Shown here one piece after another: positions 19,938 to 29,018 of a stretch of 59,221 nt of DNA. The first letter of the stretch is position 1, and every line of letters begins with the position of its first letter. Source of the DNA: Nitrosomonas sp. (GTDB lineage Bacteria > Pseudomonadota > Gammaproteobacteria > Burkholderiales > Nitrosomonadaceae). The stretch lies in the NCBI GenBank assembly GCA_016708955.1, contig JADJES010000026.1, positions 1 to 59,221 of the forward strand, written 5' to 3'. The position numbers and the translations under genes are program-made. The notes beneath the pieces are model-generated. The model saw nothing but the letters and a program-made list of their open reading frames with translations. It ran no database searches and was not told the origin of the DNA.

Positions 19938-21250
19938 CGGACATGATGAACATTCTGCCCTAACATTTCCGGTGTAATCAATGTGATGCCTTTCTCAGTC
20001 ACATAAAATCGCTTGCGATCTTCCTCAGTATCATATCCTGCCACCAGTCCTTCAGGGATGATACATTGTTTTTCCACGACGACCCGTCGTAGACGGGCAT
20101 ATCTGCCTATTTCAACATTGGGTAGTATGACGGAATCTTCCACACTGCTATAGCTGCGCACTTTTACATTAGAAAATAGCAAAGAACGGCGAACCGTCGC
20201 ACCGCTGATAATGCAACCGCCCGATACGGAAGAATCCAGCGCCTGACCACGGCGATCTTCATCATCAAAAACAAATTTGGCGGGAGGCAATTGTTCCTGA
20301 TGCGTCCAAATCGGCCAATCTTCATCATAGAGGTTGAGTTCCGGGGTCACTGTAGTCAGATCAAAATTAGCTTCCCAATAAGCATCCACTGTTCCCACAT
20401 CGCGCCAATAAGGTATTCCAGATGCCATATTCACGCAACTGTTTAAAAAACGGTGTGCAAATACGCGATAACGAGGCACCATATACGGAATCAGGTCTTT
20501 ACCAAAGTCATGCGACGACTCATTAATTTTACTGTCACGAATTAATTGCTCATAAAGGAATGCCGCATTAAAAACATAGATTCCCATACTCGCCAGTGCT
20601 TTTTGGGGTTGACCGGGGATCGGTGCTGGAGTTTCTGGTTTTTCAGCAAAACTGGTTACCTGCCATGCATCGTTTACACCCATGACACCAAAAGCACTGG
20701 CTTCGTGCAGTGGAATTTCAAGACAGGCCACCGTCATGTCAGCCCCTTTTTCTAGATGTTCAGCCAATAATTTGCTGTAGTCCATTTTGTAAATATGATC
20801 TCCTCCCAGGATGAGAACATACTTTGGATCGTGGCGTAGCAGGATATCGAGGTTCTGGAAAACCGCGTCGGCTGTCCCTTGATACCAGGTTTCCGTAGTT
20901 CTTTGCTGCGCGGGTAACAGTTCGACAAATTCTTTAAAGCGCCCATCGAGAAAGCTCCAACCATGTTGTATATGACGGATCAGGCTCTGTGACTTGTATT
21001 GCGTAACGACGCCGATGCGGCGGACACCCGAATTAACGCAGTTGGAAAGCGGAAAATCAATGATGCGGAACTTCCCGCCAAAAGGAACTGCCGGTTTGGC
21101 GCGCCAATCTGTCAATTGATGTAAACGGCTGCCCCGCCCGCCCGCCAATATCAATGCAAGCGTATTGTGCGTTACACTGTTGTGGAAACGTGTGCTGGTT
21201 GTGGACTCTGCTTGGGATTCGTTCGCATACATCCGTTCTTTATTTTCCAT
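19934..21250 (-). CDS. glgC: Glucose-1-phosphate adenylyltransferase (ADP-glucose pyrophosphorylase)
   Basis: An intact frame of 438 residues from ATG 21250 (GGGAGGG 11 bases upstream). ALILAGGRGSRLHQLTDWRA carries the nucleotide-binding site and substrate lysine, followed by GGKFRIIDFPLSNCVNSG, YQGTADAVFQNLDIL, LILGGDHIYKMDY and the C-terminal left-handed helix repeats with SVEDSVILPNVEIGRYARLR. It makes ADP-glucose from ATP and glucose-1-phosphate, the committed step of glycogen synthesis, and this family is usually controlled by glycolytic intermediates. It heads the minus-strand glycogen set and is divergent from glgB. The last codons and stop run into a palindromic element. Confidence 0.97.
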   Translation of the reverse strand: MENKERMYANESQAESTTSTRFHNSVTHNTLALILAGGRGSRLHQLTDWRAKPAVPFGGKFRIIDFPLSNCVNSGVRRIGVVTQYKSQSLIRHIQHGWSFLDGRFKEFVELLPAQQRTTETWYQGTADAVFQNLDILLRHDPKYVLILGGDHIYKMDYSKLLAEHLEKGADMTVACLEIPLHEASAFGVMGVNDAWQVTSFAEKPETPAPIPGQPQKALASMGIYVFNAAFLYEQLIRDSKINESSHDFGKDLIPYMVPRYRVFAHRFLNSCVNMASGIPYWRDVGTVDAYWEANFDLTTVTPELNLYDEDWPIWTHQEQLPPAKFVFDDEDRRGQALDSSVSGGCIISGATVRRSLLFSNVKVRSYSSVEDSVILPNVEIGRYARLRRVVVEKQCIIPEGLVAGYDTEEDRKRFYVTEKGITLITPEMLGQNVHHVR

Positions 21251-21329
21251 AGCGATGTAACCCTCCCCGATTCATCTCAATATATAGTATCGCATTATGG
21301 CATTTTCTTACACCTTACTTTTATTTTAA

Positions 21330-21357
21330 TTGTTAATTGCAGTATAAGTAGTATAAG
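21330..21357 (+). promoter_or_regulatory. Possible glgB promoter
   Basis: TTGTTA and TATAAG are separated by 16 bases, about 50 bases before the GTG start of glgB, in the divergent spacer shared with glgC. The -35 match is moderate. Nothing more specific, such as an operator, is visible. Confidence 0.3.
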
Positions 21358-21408
21358 GTGGCAGGCAAGCTATAATTCATTCTATACCAGTTAACCAGTC
21401 TATCAAAT

Positions 21409-23616
21409 GTGATCACTCTACATAAAACCAATTCATTGCAGAACGCACTGCTGACCGCGCAGCTCCACGATCCATTTGCATATCTTGGATTGCACAAGGA
21501 GCACGGTCAATCTTTGGTGCGCGTATTTCGTCCCTATGATGCGAATGTATGGATCAAGACAGCTATTGGTTTTGAGCCGATGAAACGTATTCATCCGCAT
21601 GGGGTTTTCGAATGGCACGGGGAGTCACCGCCGGATATGCCGTACCGATTGCGGGTCGAAGAAAAAGAGGCGAAGCATACCGTCTATGAAACGTATGATT
21701 CATATGCTTTTCCACTGCAGATTTCTGATTATGATCTGTATCTGTTTAATGAAGGTAAGTTGCGGCAGGCTTACCAAATGCTCGGCGCGCAGCATGTCAG
21801 GAATGCCGGTGTCGACGGCATGCGTTTTTCGGTATGGGCGCCCAACGCCGGACGTGTCAGCGTAGTCGGCGACTTCAATCGCTGGGACGGGCGCACTCAT
21901 CCGATGGCGGTACACCATGCCAGCGGCGTCTGGGAGCTGTTTATTCCAGGAATATTGCCAGATTCACTCTACAAATACGAGATCTGCAATCGGGATAGCG
22001 GAGAAATTGTTCTCAAGACGGACCCTTATGCCAATCGTTATGAACTCCGCCCCAACACAGCAGCGCTAACGCCTGCCAATGCCGCCTATGATTGGTGCGA
22101 TGCGGCGTGGATAGCGAATCGCACCAATTGGGATTGGCTGCACGCGCCATTAAATATTCTTGAAATGCATGCCGGATCATGGAAGCGGCATCCGGATGGC
22201 CGTTTTTACACTTACCGGGAATTGGCCCAGCACCTACTGCCTTATGTGCAGGAAATGGGCTATACCCATATCGAATTAATGCCCGTTTCAGAACATCCAC
22301 TGGATGAGTCGTGGGGTTACCAGACCACCGGATATTTTGCTGTTACCAGCCGCTACGGTTCACCCGATGATTTCCGTTTTTTCGTCGATGCCTGCCACCA
22401 GGCAGATATCGGTGTGATTCTCGACTGGGTTCCCGCGCATTTCCCGCAAGATACTTTTGCACTGGCGCGCTTTGACGGCACGGCATTGTATGAGCATGAA
22501 GACCCACGCCTTGGATTTCACCAGGATTGGGGCACTTATATCTTCAATTATGGCCGCAATGAGGTCAAATCATTTTTGATATCCAGTGCGCATTATTGGC
22601 TATCCGAATTTCATCTGGACGGATTGCGTGTTGATGCAGTGGCTTCCATGCTTTATTTGGACTACTCGCGCAAGGAAGGAGAGTGGTTACCGAATAAGTA
22701 TGGCGGCAGGGAGAATCTGGAAGCGATAGATTTCCTGCGTGAGCTGAATATTATGGTGCACGAGGAGTTTCCGGGCGCATTGACCCTGGCGGAGGAATCC
22801 ACCGCTTGGCCGGCCGTATCGCGCCCAACCTATGTCGGCGGTCTGGGGTTTTCGATGAAATGGAATATGGGCTGGATGCACGACACGCTGTCCTATATGC
22901 AGCAAGACCCCGTCCACCGGCGCTATCACCACGATAAGCTGACTTTCAGTCAACTGTATGCGTATACGGAAAATTTTGTATTGCCGTTCTCGCATGATGA
23001 AGTGGTGCATGGAAAAGGTTCTCTATGGAACAAAATGCCCGGCGACGCCTGGCAGAAATTTGCTAACGTGCGCCTATTGTTTGTCTTTCAGACGACTTGG
23101 CCGGGGAAAAAACTCAATTTCATGGGCAATGAATTTGCGCAGAAACAGGAATGGCGCGTGAGTTATGAGCTGGATTGGTCTTTGCTGCAACGAGAGAAAC
23201 ATTCTGGTGTACAGGCAGCACTGCGTGACTTGAATCAATGTTATAAAGATATTCCAGCTTTACATCAACTCGACTTTTCATCAGAAGGCTTTAGCTGGAT
23301 TGATTGCCAGGATGCCGATCAATCCGTAATTAGTTATGTGCGGCGTGCCAAGGATGGTATGTTTGTGTTAGTGGTTCTTAACTTCACTCCGGTTCCGCGC
23401 ACCGGTTATCGCATCGGTGTTCCAGTTGGCGGCGTTTACTGTGAGCTATTCAACAGTGATTCAACTTATTACGGTGGCAGTAATGTGGGCAATGTGGGAA
23501 GCATAGCCAGCACGCATAAGCCATGGATGGGTTTTTCTGATTCTATCGCCATTACTTTACCGCCTCTGGCAGGTGTTATTTTCGCTTTGCAGGATTTGTC
23601 CAAAACTGAGGCTTAA
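21409..23616 (+). CDS. glgB: 1,4-alpha-glucan branching enzyme (GH13)
   Basis: An intact frame of 735 residues. No ATG fits at the start: ATG at 21407 is followed at once by TGA, so GTG 21409 (MITLHKTNSLQNALL) is used. An N-terminal CBM48-like beta domain (FSVWAPNAGRVSVVGDFNRW) is followed by a GH13 barrel with SWGYQTTGYFA, DGLRVDAVASMLYLDYSRKE holding the nucleophile Asp, LTLAEESTAWP holding the acid/base Glu, and FVLPFSHDEVVHGKGSL. It makes alpha-1,6 branches in glycogen. It is transcribed away from glgC, so branch and chain synthesis may be controlled from the same spacer. Confidence 0.97.
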   Translation: MITLHKTNSLQNALLTAQLHDPFAYLGLHKEHGQSLVRVFRPYDANVWIKTAIGFEPMKRIHPHGVFEWHGESPPDMPYRLRVEEKEAKHTVYETYDSYAFPLQISDYDLYLFNEGKLRQAYQMLGAQHVRNAGVDGMRFSVWAPNAGRVSVVGDFNRWDGRTHPMAVHHASGVWELFIPGILPDSLYKYEICNRDSGEIVLKTDPYANRYELRPNTAALTPANAAYDWCDAAWIANRTNWDWLHAPLNILEMHAGSWKRHPDGRFYTYRELAQHLLPYVQEMGYTHIELMPVSEHPLDESWGYQTTGYFAVTSRYGSPDDFRFFVDACHQADIGVILDWVPAHFPQDTFALARFDGTALYEHEDPRLGFHQDWGTYIFNYGRNEVKSFLISSAHYWLSEFHLDGLRVDAVASMLYLDYSRKEGEWLPNKYGGRENLEAIDFLRELNIMVHEEFPGALTLAEESTAWPAVSRPTYVGGLGFSMKWNMGWMHDTLSYMQQDPVHRRYHHDKLTFSQLYAYTENFVLPFSHDEVVHGKGSLWNKMPGDAWQKFANVRLLFVFQTTWPGKKLNFMGNEFAQKQEWRVSYELDWSLLQREKHSGVQAALRDLNQCYKDIPALHQLDFSSEGFSWIDCQDADQSVISYVRRAKDGMFVLVVLNFTPVPRTGYRIGVPVGGVYCELFNSDSTYYGGSNVGNVGSIASTHKPWMGFSDSIAITLPPLAGVIFALQDLSKTEA

Positions 23617-23687
23617 TTAGCCACCTGGTTTCTCGGATGGAATCGGCAGCCTGTGTATTGTTCTGTGTACGGAATGTTCGGCGATAC

Positions 23688-23891
23688 TTAATCTTGCCAT
23701 TCCTGGGTTATGTTGCGGTCGAGTTCTTTGCGCAGTGCAATGTCTCGGCCGTCAAATACTTTCCATATCCGTATTGTTTTGTCATAGCTAACTAACACTC
23801 GAGAATCATTTTGGTTACACTGTAACAGTACGAAAAGAATGGCCTGAATGATGCCGCTTTGCAAGCGTTTCAAATTCATGTTTCGGTACAA
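23688..23891 (-). pseudogene. Possible C-terminal scrap of a WD40-repeat protein
   Basis: The frame ends DSRVLVSYDKTIRIWKVFDG and RDIALRKELDRNITQEW. SYDKTIRIWKVFDG matches the final strand of a WD40 blade (DxTIRIW). No further blades are seen upstream, and the segment is followed by non-coding sequence, so it is at best the tail of a lost gene. Confidence 0.3.
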
Positions 23892-24003
23892 ATTTTAGTA
23901 TTTTGAAAAAAGATTGTATAAACGGATATTGGCATGATTGTCCTTTATGATTCAACAAGTTATGCGAGAATTTATTATACCAATTAGGGCTGAACTTGCG
24001 ATC

Positions 24004-24030
24004 CCCCGTGGTCTTGCCACGGGGTTGTTT
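24004..24030 (+). terminator. Hairpin with T-rich tail
   Basis: CCCCGTGG and CCACGGGG pair around TCTTG and are followed by TTGTTTATT on the plus strand, as in intrinsic terminators. It lies between the WD40 scrap and the chemotaxis-receptor tail with no obvious gene to serve. Similar hairpins also mark the ends of IS200/IS605-type elements, so it could be a relic of one. Confidence 0.4.
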
Positions 24031-24124
24031 ATTCGGGCCGCAGTACTTTCTCGTTAATGGGACAGCAATGGTTCAATATACCAAAACACCAGCCGATTAC
24101 CCGGCGGTACCTTTATGTGGCGAT

Positions 24125-24403
24125 TTAGAATTCTTCCCAATCATCACCACCGCCGCCAGCTGCAACTTTGCGAGGTTGCGCCGATACCGATGTGGATCCT
24201 GTAACTTATTGTAGATCTTTTCGTAACAGGGCCGCGATTGGGCAGTTTGGCAACCGTTGCAGGACGATTACTTCTTTTTACCGGTGTTAGTGTATGACCG
24301 CCCCCGCCAGACAGTTTGAATGAACTGACTGCTTGGGTGAGTGTTTGCGCTTGTTCCTGCATGGATTCAGCCGCTGCTGCAGCTCTTCCACCAAGGCTGC
24401 CGT
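24125..24403 (-). pseudogene. C-terminal remnant of a methyl-accepting chemotaxis protein
   Basis: The minus strand reads TAALVEE, AAAAAESMQEQAQTLTQAVS and FKLSGGG, the end of the MCP signalling domain and its linker. After one shift near 24225 it gives VTGSTSVSAQPRKVAAGGG and DDWEEF, then stop. WEEF-type ends act as docking tails for methyltransferase CheR and methylesterase CheB in many receptors. Everything N-terminal of TAALVEE is gone, replaced by a transposase fragment reading in the opposite direction, so the gene was cut by an insertion plus deletion. Confidence 0.7.
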
Positions 24404-24999
24404 TAAGATGCATACGCTGCTTGACTTGCGCGGCAATATTCCAACCTTCATTCATATCAGAGATGGCAAGATGCACGAGGTCAATGTGCTCGACATCCTG
24501 GTACTCGAAGCTGGCAGCTTTTACATCATGGATCGGGGCTTCACCGATTTTGCTCGCTGGTACACCATGCACCATGTACCAAGCGCAGGCGTTTTTTGTA
24601 ACACGGGCCAAATCCAATCTGCTTTTTCGCCGCGTCTACTTTCGCTCTGTGGACCAAGCCACTGGACTGCCCTTACCTGCGCTGACTATCGCTCAGCTTT
24701 ATCGTTGTCGCTGGCAGGTCGAACTATTCTTCAAATGGATCAAACAGCATCTTCGTATCAAGCGTTTCTACGGAACTACTGAGAACGCAGTAAAGACACA
24801 GATATGGATCGCCATATCGGTTTATGTCTTGGTTGCCATCGTAAAAAAGCAGATCAATACCAAAATCTCGCTTTACACAATTCTACAGATTTTGAGCCTA
24901 ACTCTTTTCGAGAAAACACTTATTGATCAATTGGTTAAAAATGCCGAGGTGCAAATGGATGCGCCAGAAAGTTATAATCAACTGAATTTATTCAACTAA
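24390..24999 (+). mobile_element. Truncated, frameshifted IS4-family transposase
   Basis: The plus strand begins TKAAVKMHTLLDLRGNIPTF, then HEVNVLDILVLEAGSFYIMD with RGF (an Asp of the DDE triad), shifts frame near 24595, and ends LYRCRWQVELFFKWIKQHLR, IKRFYGTTENAVKTQIWIA and ESYNQLNLFN. YRCRWQVELFFKWIK fits the IS4 signature Y-x2-R-x3-E-x6-K. The N-terminal third is absent at the junction with the chemotaxis remnant, and a block between VYFRSVDQATG and LPALTIAQ (near 24665) is shorter than I expect. It is therefore not active by itself. No terminal inverted repeats were identified. Confidence 0.75.
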
Positions 25000-25256
25000 A
25001 TTGCCGAACACTAATGAGCTTGTATATACATGTTGAGGTATAAATCAATGTGGAAAATCAGAATTAGAACTGAAATTAATTTTTTCCAATTAAAGAAAAT
25101 TCCACTGGATTAATCTCGGTATTCAATCTGTAGAGAATTTATTCCATAGGTTTAGATTGAGGATAGCGTTTTTTTAATGAAAACCTGCCAGGGCGGAGAG
25201 TTATTGACACCCCTGATAAGGGAATCTCCTCTCGCTGTCTCGCCGCACTCCAGTGT
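25000..25256. other. Spacer after the transposase remnant
   Basis: AT-rich sequence without a supportable gene. The right end of the insertion sequence probably lies here, but without a matching left end I cannot place it. Confidence 0.4.
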
Positions 25257-25286
25257 CCGGCGTTGGGCCTCAAGCTCCAACGCCGG
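25257..25286. repeat. Perfect 10-bp stem palindrome
   Basis: CCGGCGTTGG and CCAACGCCGG flank a ten-base loop, 11 bases beyond the stop of the hydrolase gene on the minus strand. The place suits a transcription end, but there is no T tract on that strand, so a Rho-independent terminator is not clear. Confidence 0.4.
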
Positions 25287-25297
25287 TGGTATCCGAT

Positions 25298-27211
25298 TTA
25301 CTTAATTCGGAAGTAGGTGGGTGATGATGTATAGCCGCTGGGAGTGATGACAGTGATACGACTAAACGTGGGGGTGCCGACGGGGACGGTGGAAGTGATT
25401 TCAGTGTCAGACACTACGGTGAAATTGGCTTCAATACCAGAGAATTTTACCGATGTGGTGGGAGTGAAATGTGAGCCGGTGATGGTGACTAAAGTTCCGA
25501 TCGCTCCTTGGGAGGGGGCCATTGCTGTGATCGCTGGTGGCGGGAACAGGATCATGTCAGCTTCGCTGACGACAGTGCCTTGCGAAGTGGTGACTGTGAT
25601 CGGTCCGGTAGTTGCGCCGATCGGCACTGTGGAGGTGAGCGTCTTCGATCCGAGCGAACTAAAGCTTGCTGTAACGCCATTGAAAGCTACTGCTTCTATG
25701 CTGTTCAGGTTGTCGCCGGTGATAGTCACAAGTGTTCCGCTTCCGCCCGTGGAGGGAGCAAAGGAAGTGATCAAGGGTGAACCGACTACGAAGTTGGATG
25801 CGCTGGTTGCGACGGAGACAGAATTGGTAACTGTTATGGGACCGCTCATGGGATTCGTTGGAACGTATGCCCATATTTCCGTTGGCGAAATGACTGTGAA
25901 TCGTGCTGTGATGCCGCCGATGGCTACCGATTGCACATCGACGAAATTGTTGCCAGTAATCGTTATTTGGGTACTAGGCGGGCCCGACGCCGGTGTGAAT
26001 TCACTGATGCTTGGTTCGACGTTAATGACGGTGACGGGATTAGCGAAAAAATCGAATACCGGCTTGTTCAGGTGCCCCATGAAAGAATGTTCTGCAAAGG
26101 CTACTTCCAGCTGGTTGCTTACCTGATATTTATAAAATTCATATATGGCAGGCAAGATGGCTTCCCAACCGGATGTAGTAGGATTGCTAAGAAGGTAACC
26201 ATTTCCATCGAGAAAACCTGCGTTGTCGATAGCGTTGTAGATCGTCTGGGAATCCAGGGCAGACAAACCTTCGATTCGCCAGAAGCGTTCAGGGTAAAGT
26301 TGGCTAGGTGTGCTGCTGATCAGTTGCGTTGGTATGCCCATGGACAGGAGTAGGCCATAGCTTTTCTGGATGGTATTGTAGGGTATCAATGTGTCATTTA
26401 CCCCTGTGACGAAGATTGTGGGGGTGGAGGCGGAAAGTATGGAATTCCAGTTTCCTGAAGCTATGTACAGGGCCATAGCCTCGACGGGAAATTTCAGGTA
26501 ATCCTGGACTGACTGTGTGAATAGGGATGCAAAAAATCCTCCAGAAGAGATACCGGCCAGATAGATTGGATCGGCAGGGTTTATGCTTCCCTGAGCGACT
26601 AAGGCTTGGCGCAATGCGGCCACGCGTTGCAGATCAGGATTGTTAGCCGGTTCTATTTCTAAATTCCAAGCCCTAGTTTGCCGGTCATAACTATTCAATG
26701 CGACAATAGCGTATCCCCGTGCCGTGGCATCTTGTATGAATGATCGGGTTTCAGTCTGATCGAAGAAACAAGCGGCACATCCTCCCATCCCGTGAAACAT
26801 GAAGATTACGCCGATGTGGGGATCGGGGAAGTAAGTCACAACGTCAAGCCATCGGGGTGCATCCTTGTATTGTGCCGTGATGTTGATATCGCTTGCAGGC
26901 ATGGTTACGCTGGTCTGCGGTGATTCAACGTCTGCTATCTGGGCGGTGTCACCTATCCAGCGGTCAAATATCCGCATCGGTAGGTTCGCGTCAAGGGGAG
27001 CTCTCGTTGTACTCAGCGGATTTGCATCTTCTTGCGGATTTGCCCAAATGGTAACCTTAGTGCTTGCGGGATAGCTCCCACTGCCGCTACCATTATGCAC
27101 GGTTAAAGTACCGGCGATTGCCTGGGGCGTGGATGCGAAAGCAAATATCAAGATGATTAAGTATGCGTAAGAAATCCGTATTAGTACGGATATGGTATAA
27201 GTAGAATTCAT
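25298..27211 (-). CDS. Secreted alpha/beta-hydrolase with three IPT/TIG domains
   Basis: An intact frame. I start at ATG 27211, which gives MNSTYTISVLIRISYAYLII and a signal peptide ending near QAIAG; upstream ATG codons at 27226 and 27295 would bury it. Residues after the signal form a beta-rich segment (VHNGSGSGSYPASTKVTIWA). The hydrolase core has FMFHGMGGCAACFFDQ, the nucleophile elbow LAGISSGGFFASLF (GxSxG) and an Asp-bearing VTGVNDTLIPYNT. The last 250 residues hold three repeats of the type SFAPSTGGSGTLVTITGDN. Such architecture occurs in secreted esterases and polymer depolymerases. The substrate is unknown. It sits between an insertion-sequence relic and a carboxypeptidase gene, in accessory surroundings. 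Confidence 0.8.
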   Translation of the reverse strand: MNSTYTISVLIRISYAYLIILIFAFASTPQAIAGTLTVHNGSGSGSYPASTKVTIWANPQEDANPLSTTRAPLDANLPMRIFDRWIGDTAQIADVESPQTSVTMPASDINITAQYKDAPRWLDVVTYFPDPHIGVIFMFHGMGGCAACFFDQTETRSFIQDATARGYAIVALNSYDRQTRAWNLEIEPANNPDLQRVAALRQALVAQGSINPADPIYLAGISSGGFFASLFTQSVQDYLKFPVEAMALYIASGNWNSILSASTPTIFVTGVNDTLIPYNTIQKSYGLLLSMGIPTQLISSTPSQLYPERFWRIEGLSALDSQTIYNAIDNAGFLDGNGYLLSNPTTSGWEAILPAIYEFYKYQVSNQLEVAFAEHSFMGHLNKPVFDFFANPVTVINVEPSISEFTPASGPPSTQITITGNNFVDVQSVAIGGITARFTVISPTEIWAYVPTNPMSGPITVTNSVSVATSASNFVVGSPLITSFAPSTGGSGTLVTITGDNLNSIEAVAFNGVTASFSSLGSKTLTSTVPIGATTGPITVTTSQGTVVSEADMILFPPPAITAMAPSQGAIGTLVTITGSHFTPTTSVKFSGIEANFTVVSDTEITSTVPVGTPTFSRITVITPSGYTSSPTYFRIK

Positions 27212-27295
27212 AGATCTAAGTGGCATTCCGTTATCAAAAGATAAACAACGGCAGGGTGTGGCAAAAATTAATGCAGCCATACTCGATTGAGTCAA

Positions 27296-27717
27296 ATATG
27301 ACTATGTCAGGCCCTGAAAAATTGGTGATAGCAGAAAATACTTTTTAGATAGAGGAAAATATGCTATTTATTACTTATTACTGCGATGCGTTAAGGTATT
27401 AGAATGTACGGTAAGGAAAAGCGGTATGTGAATAATAGAAGAAGATACTTTGAAAGTAATAAATAGTGTAAAGAATAAATCAAAGTTACTGATTAATAGG
27501 AATAATGTATTCGGATCTCTTCAGCTTGCAAGACTATGGAGAGTGACGTGTATAAGGATAACCTCAAGAGATGAAAAAAGTGATAAATAAAAGAGAAGAA
27601 GTCGGCAATAGGTGCTTTGTGTTGCCCTCTGGTATGGGGGACCTACCGAACCGGGGAAATAGTCATACCGATCATGTCGTTTCTCCATCTTGACTAACAT
27701 TCAGAGAGGGTAGGTTT
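27296..27717. other. Spacer with a possible structured leader for the carboxypeptidase gene
   Basis: AT-rich for most of its length, then a GC-richer patch at 27620-27670. There GGTATG (27631-27636) pairs exactly with CATACC (27664-27669), enclosing GGGGACCTACCGAACCGGGG. The patch lies 50-90 bases before the ATG at 27718. It does not match a riboswitch class I know. Confidence 0.35.
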
Positions 27718-28950
27718 ATGTTTACTTTGAAACGTGCGATAAGTAAAGCATTTCTTGTTTTTGCCGCCGTGTTGTCACTGTCTCAAGTCAATCAGGCGCA
27801 GGCGAATCCTCGCTATTCTTCTATTGTAATCGATGCGGACACAGGTGCAGTACTACACGAATCCAACGCTGATGCCAGCCGTTATCCAGCATCTTTGACC
27901 AAGATGATGACGCTCTATATGTTGTTCGAAGCGATTGAACAACGCAAGATGACGTTGGATACGCGAATGCAAGTGTCGGCGCATGCGGCATCAATGCCGC
28001 AGACGAACATCGGTTTACGCGCAGGGGATAGCATCAGCGTACGAGATGCGATTCCGACATTGATTGTACGTTCTGCCAACGATGTGGCGGCAGTGGTGGC
28101 CGAGTCGCTGGGCGGTAGCGAGGCTAATTTTGGCCTTATGATGACTGATAAGGCACACAAGCTGGGTATGCATTCCACCGCATTCCGTAATGCTTCCGGT
28201 TTGCCCAATGGTGAACAAAAGACCACAGCGCGGGACTTGGTGACCTTGTCTAAACGATTAATGAAGGATTTCCCCAATCACTATCATTATTTCTCTACCC
28301 AATCATTCAGCTACAAGGGCACTACCTATAACAGCCATAACCGTATGGTACGTAATACCCCAGGTGTGGATGGCTTGAAAACCGGATTTATCCGCGCTTC
28401 TGGATTCAATGTGGCTACTTCCGCTAAGCGCGGTGACCGTCGTGTGATCGCAGTGGTGATGGGCGGACAAACCGCTGTCGCGCGTGATCAGCATATGGCG
28501 CAGTTGCTCGATCGCAGTTTTAACCATGGGCGTACGACCCAGTTGGCCAGCAATAACGGTAATGCCCGTGCTGTGCCGGTTGCCGCCCTGAAGACCAGTG
28601 CTTCGACTCCTGTACCTAAACCATCTCCTGTGGCGGAAAAGATACCTGTTTACGTCGTGAAGCAACAGATTGTTCAACCGGCAGTTAATGTAAAGTCGCA
28701 AAAAGTTGCGATGCTGGAGAATGACAGCTGGGCGGTGCAGATAGGTTCTTATCATGAGCCCGACCGGGCTCATGCTCAGGCCCTAGCCGCTGCCCGTTGG
28801 ATACCAGGAGAAGTGAAAGTAACCGAGGTGGAAATCAGCAACCGCAAATTGTATCGAGCGAGACTGGTAGGTTTGCACGAAAGCCAGGCGCGCACAGCCT
28901 GTCAGAGTCTCGCCAGGCAGGGGATAGGATGTTTAGTGGTGCGCTCATAG
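27718..28950 (+). CDS. D-alanyl-D-alanine carboxypeptidase (S11) with C-terminal SPOR domain
   Basis: An intact frame of 410 residues; GAGAGGG precedes the ATG. A signal peptide (residues 1-29) is followed by the three penicillin-binding motifs: SLTK at 59-62, SAN at 119-121 and KTG at 221-223. After a Pro-rich linker, residues from about 335 (WAVQIGSYHEPDRAHAQALA to IGCLVVRS) form a SPOR domain, which binds peptidoglycan with denuded glycan strands and targets proteins to the septum. The enzyme trims the terminal D-Ala from stem peptides in the periplasm. DacA/DacC-type is likely, but the usual C-terminal amphipathic anchor is replaced by SPOR. Confidence 0.9.
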   Translation: MFTLKRAISKAFLVFAAVLSLSQVNQAQANPRYSSIVIDADTGAVLHESNADASRYPASLTKMMTLYMLFEAIEQRKMTLDTRMQVSAHAASMPQTNIGLRAGDSISVRDAIPTLIVRSANDVAAVVAESLGGSEANFGLMMTDKAHKLGMHSTAFRNASGLPNGEQKTTARDLVTLSKRLMKDFPNHYHYFSTQSFSYKGTTYNSHNRMVRNTPGVDGLKTGFIRASGFNVATSAKRGDRRVIAVVMGGQTAVARDQHMAQLLDRSFNHGRTTQLASNNGNARAVPVAALKTSASTPVPKPSPVAEKIPVYVVKQQIVQPAVNVKSQKVAMLENDSWAVQIGSYHEPDRAHAQALAAARWIPGEVKVTEVEISNRKLYRARLVGLHESQARTACQSLARQGIGCLVVRS

Positions 28951-29018
28951 GGTTAGCCTGCGGATTTATGATTCGGTATGATGGATCGGCAAGTTTAGAT
29001 TCACTCTTCTTCCATTAA

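Noticed and set aside
23996..24214. Plus-strand frame of 72 codons starting in the hairpin
   Set aside because: It begins within the hairpin stem and then runs antisense to the receptor tail; the WEEF end on the other strand is the convincing reading.
25344..26126. Long open frame (260 codons) on the plus strand
   Set aside because: It lies opposite the intact hydrolase gene, has a repetitive composition mirroring the IPT/TIG repeats, and has no ribosome binding site.
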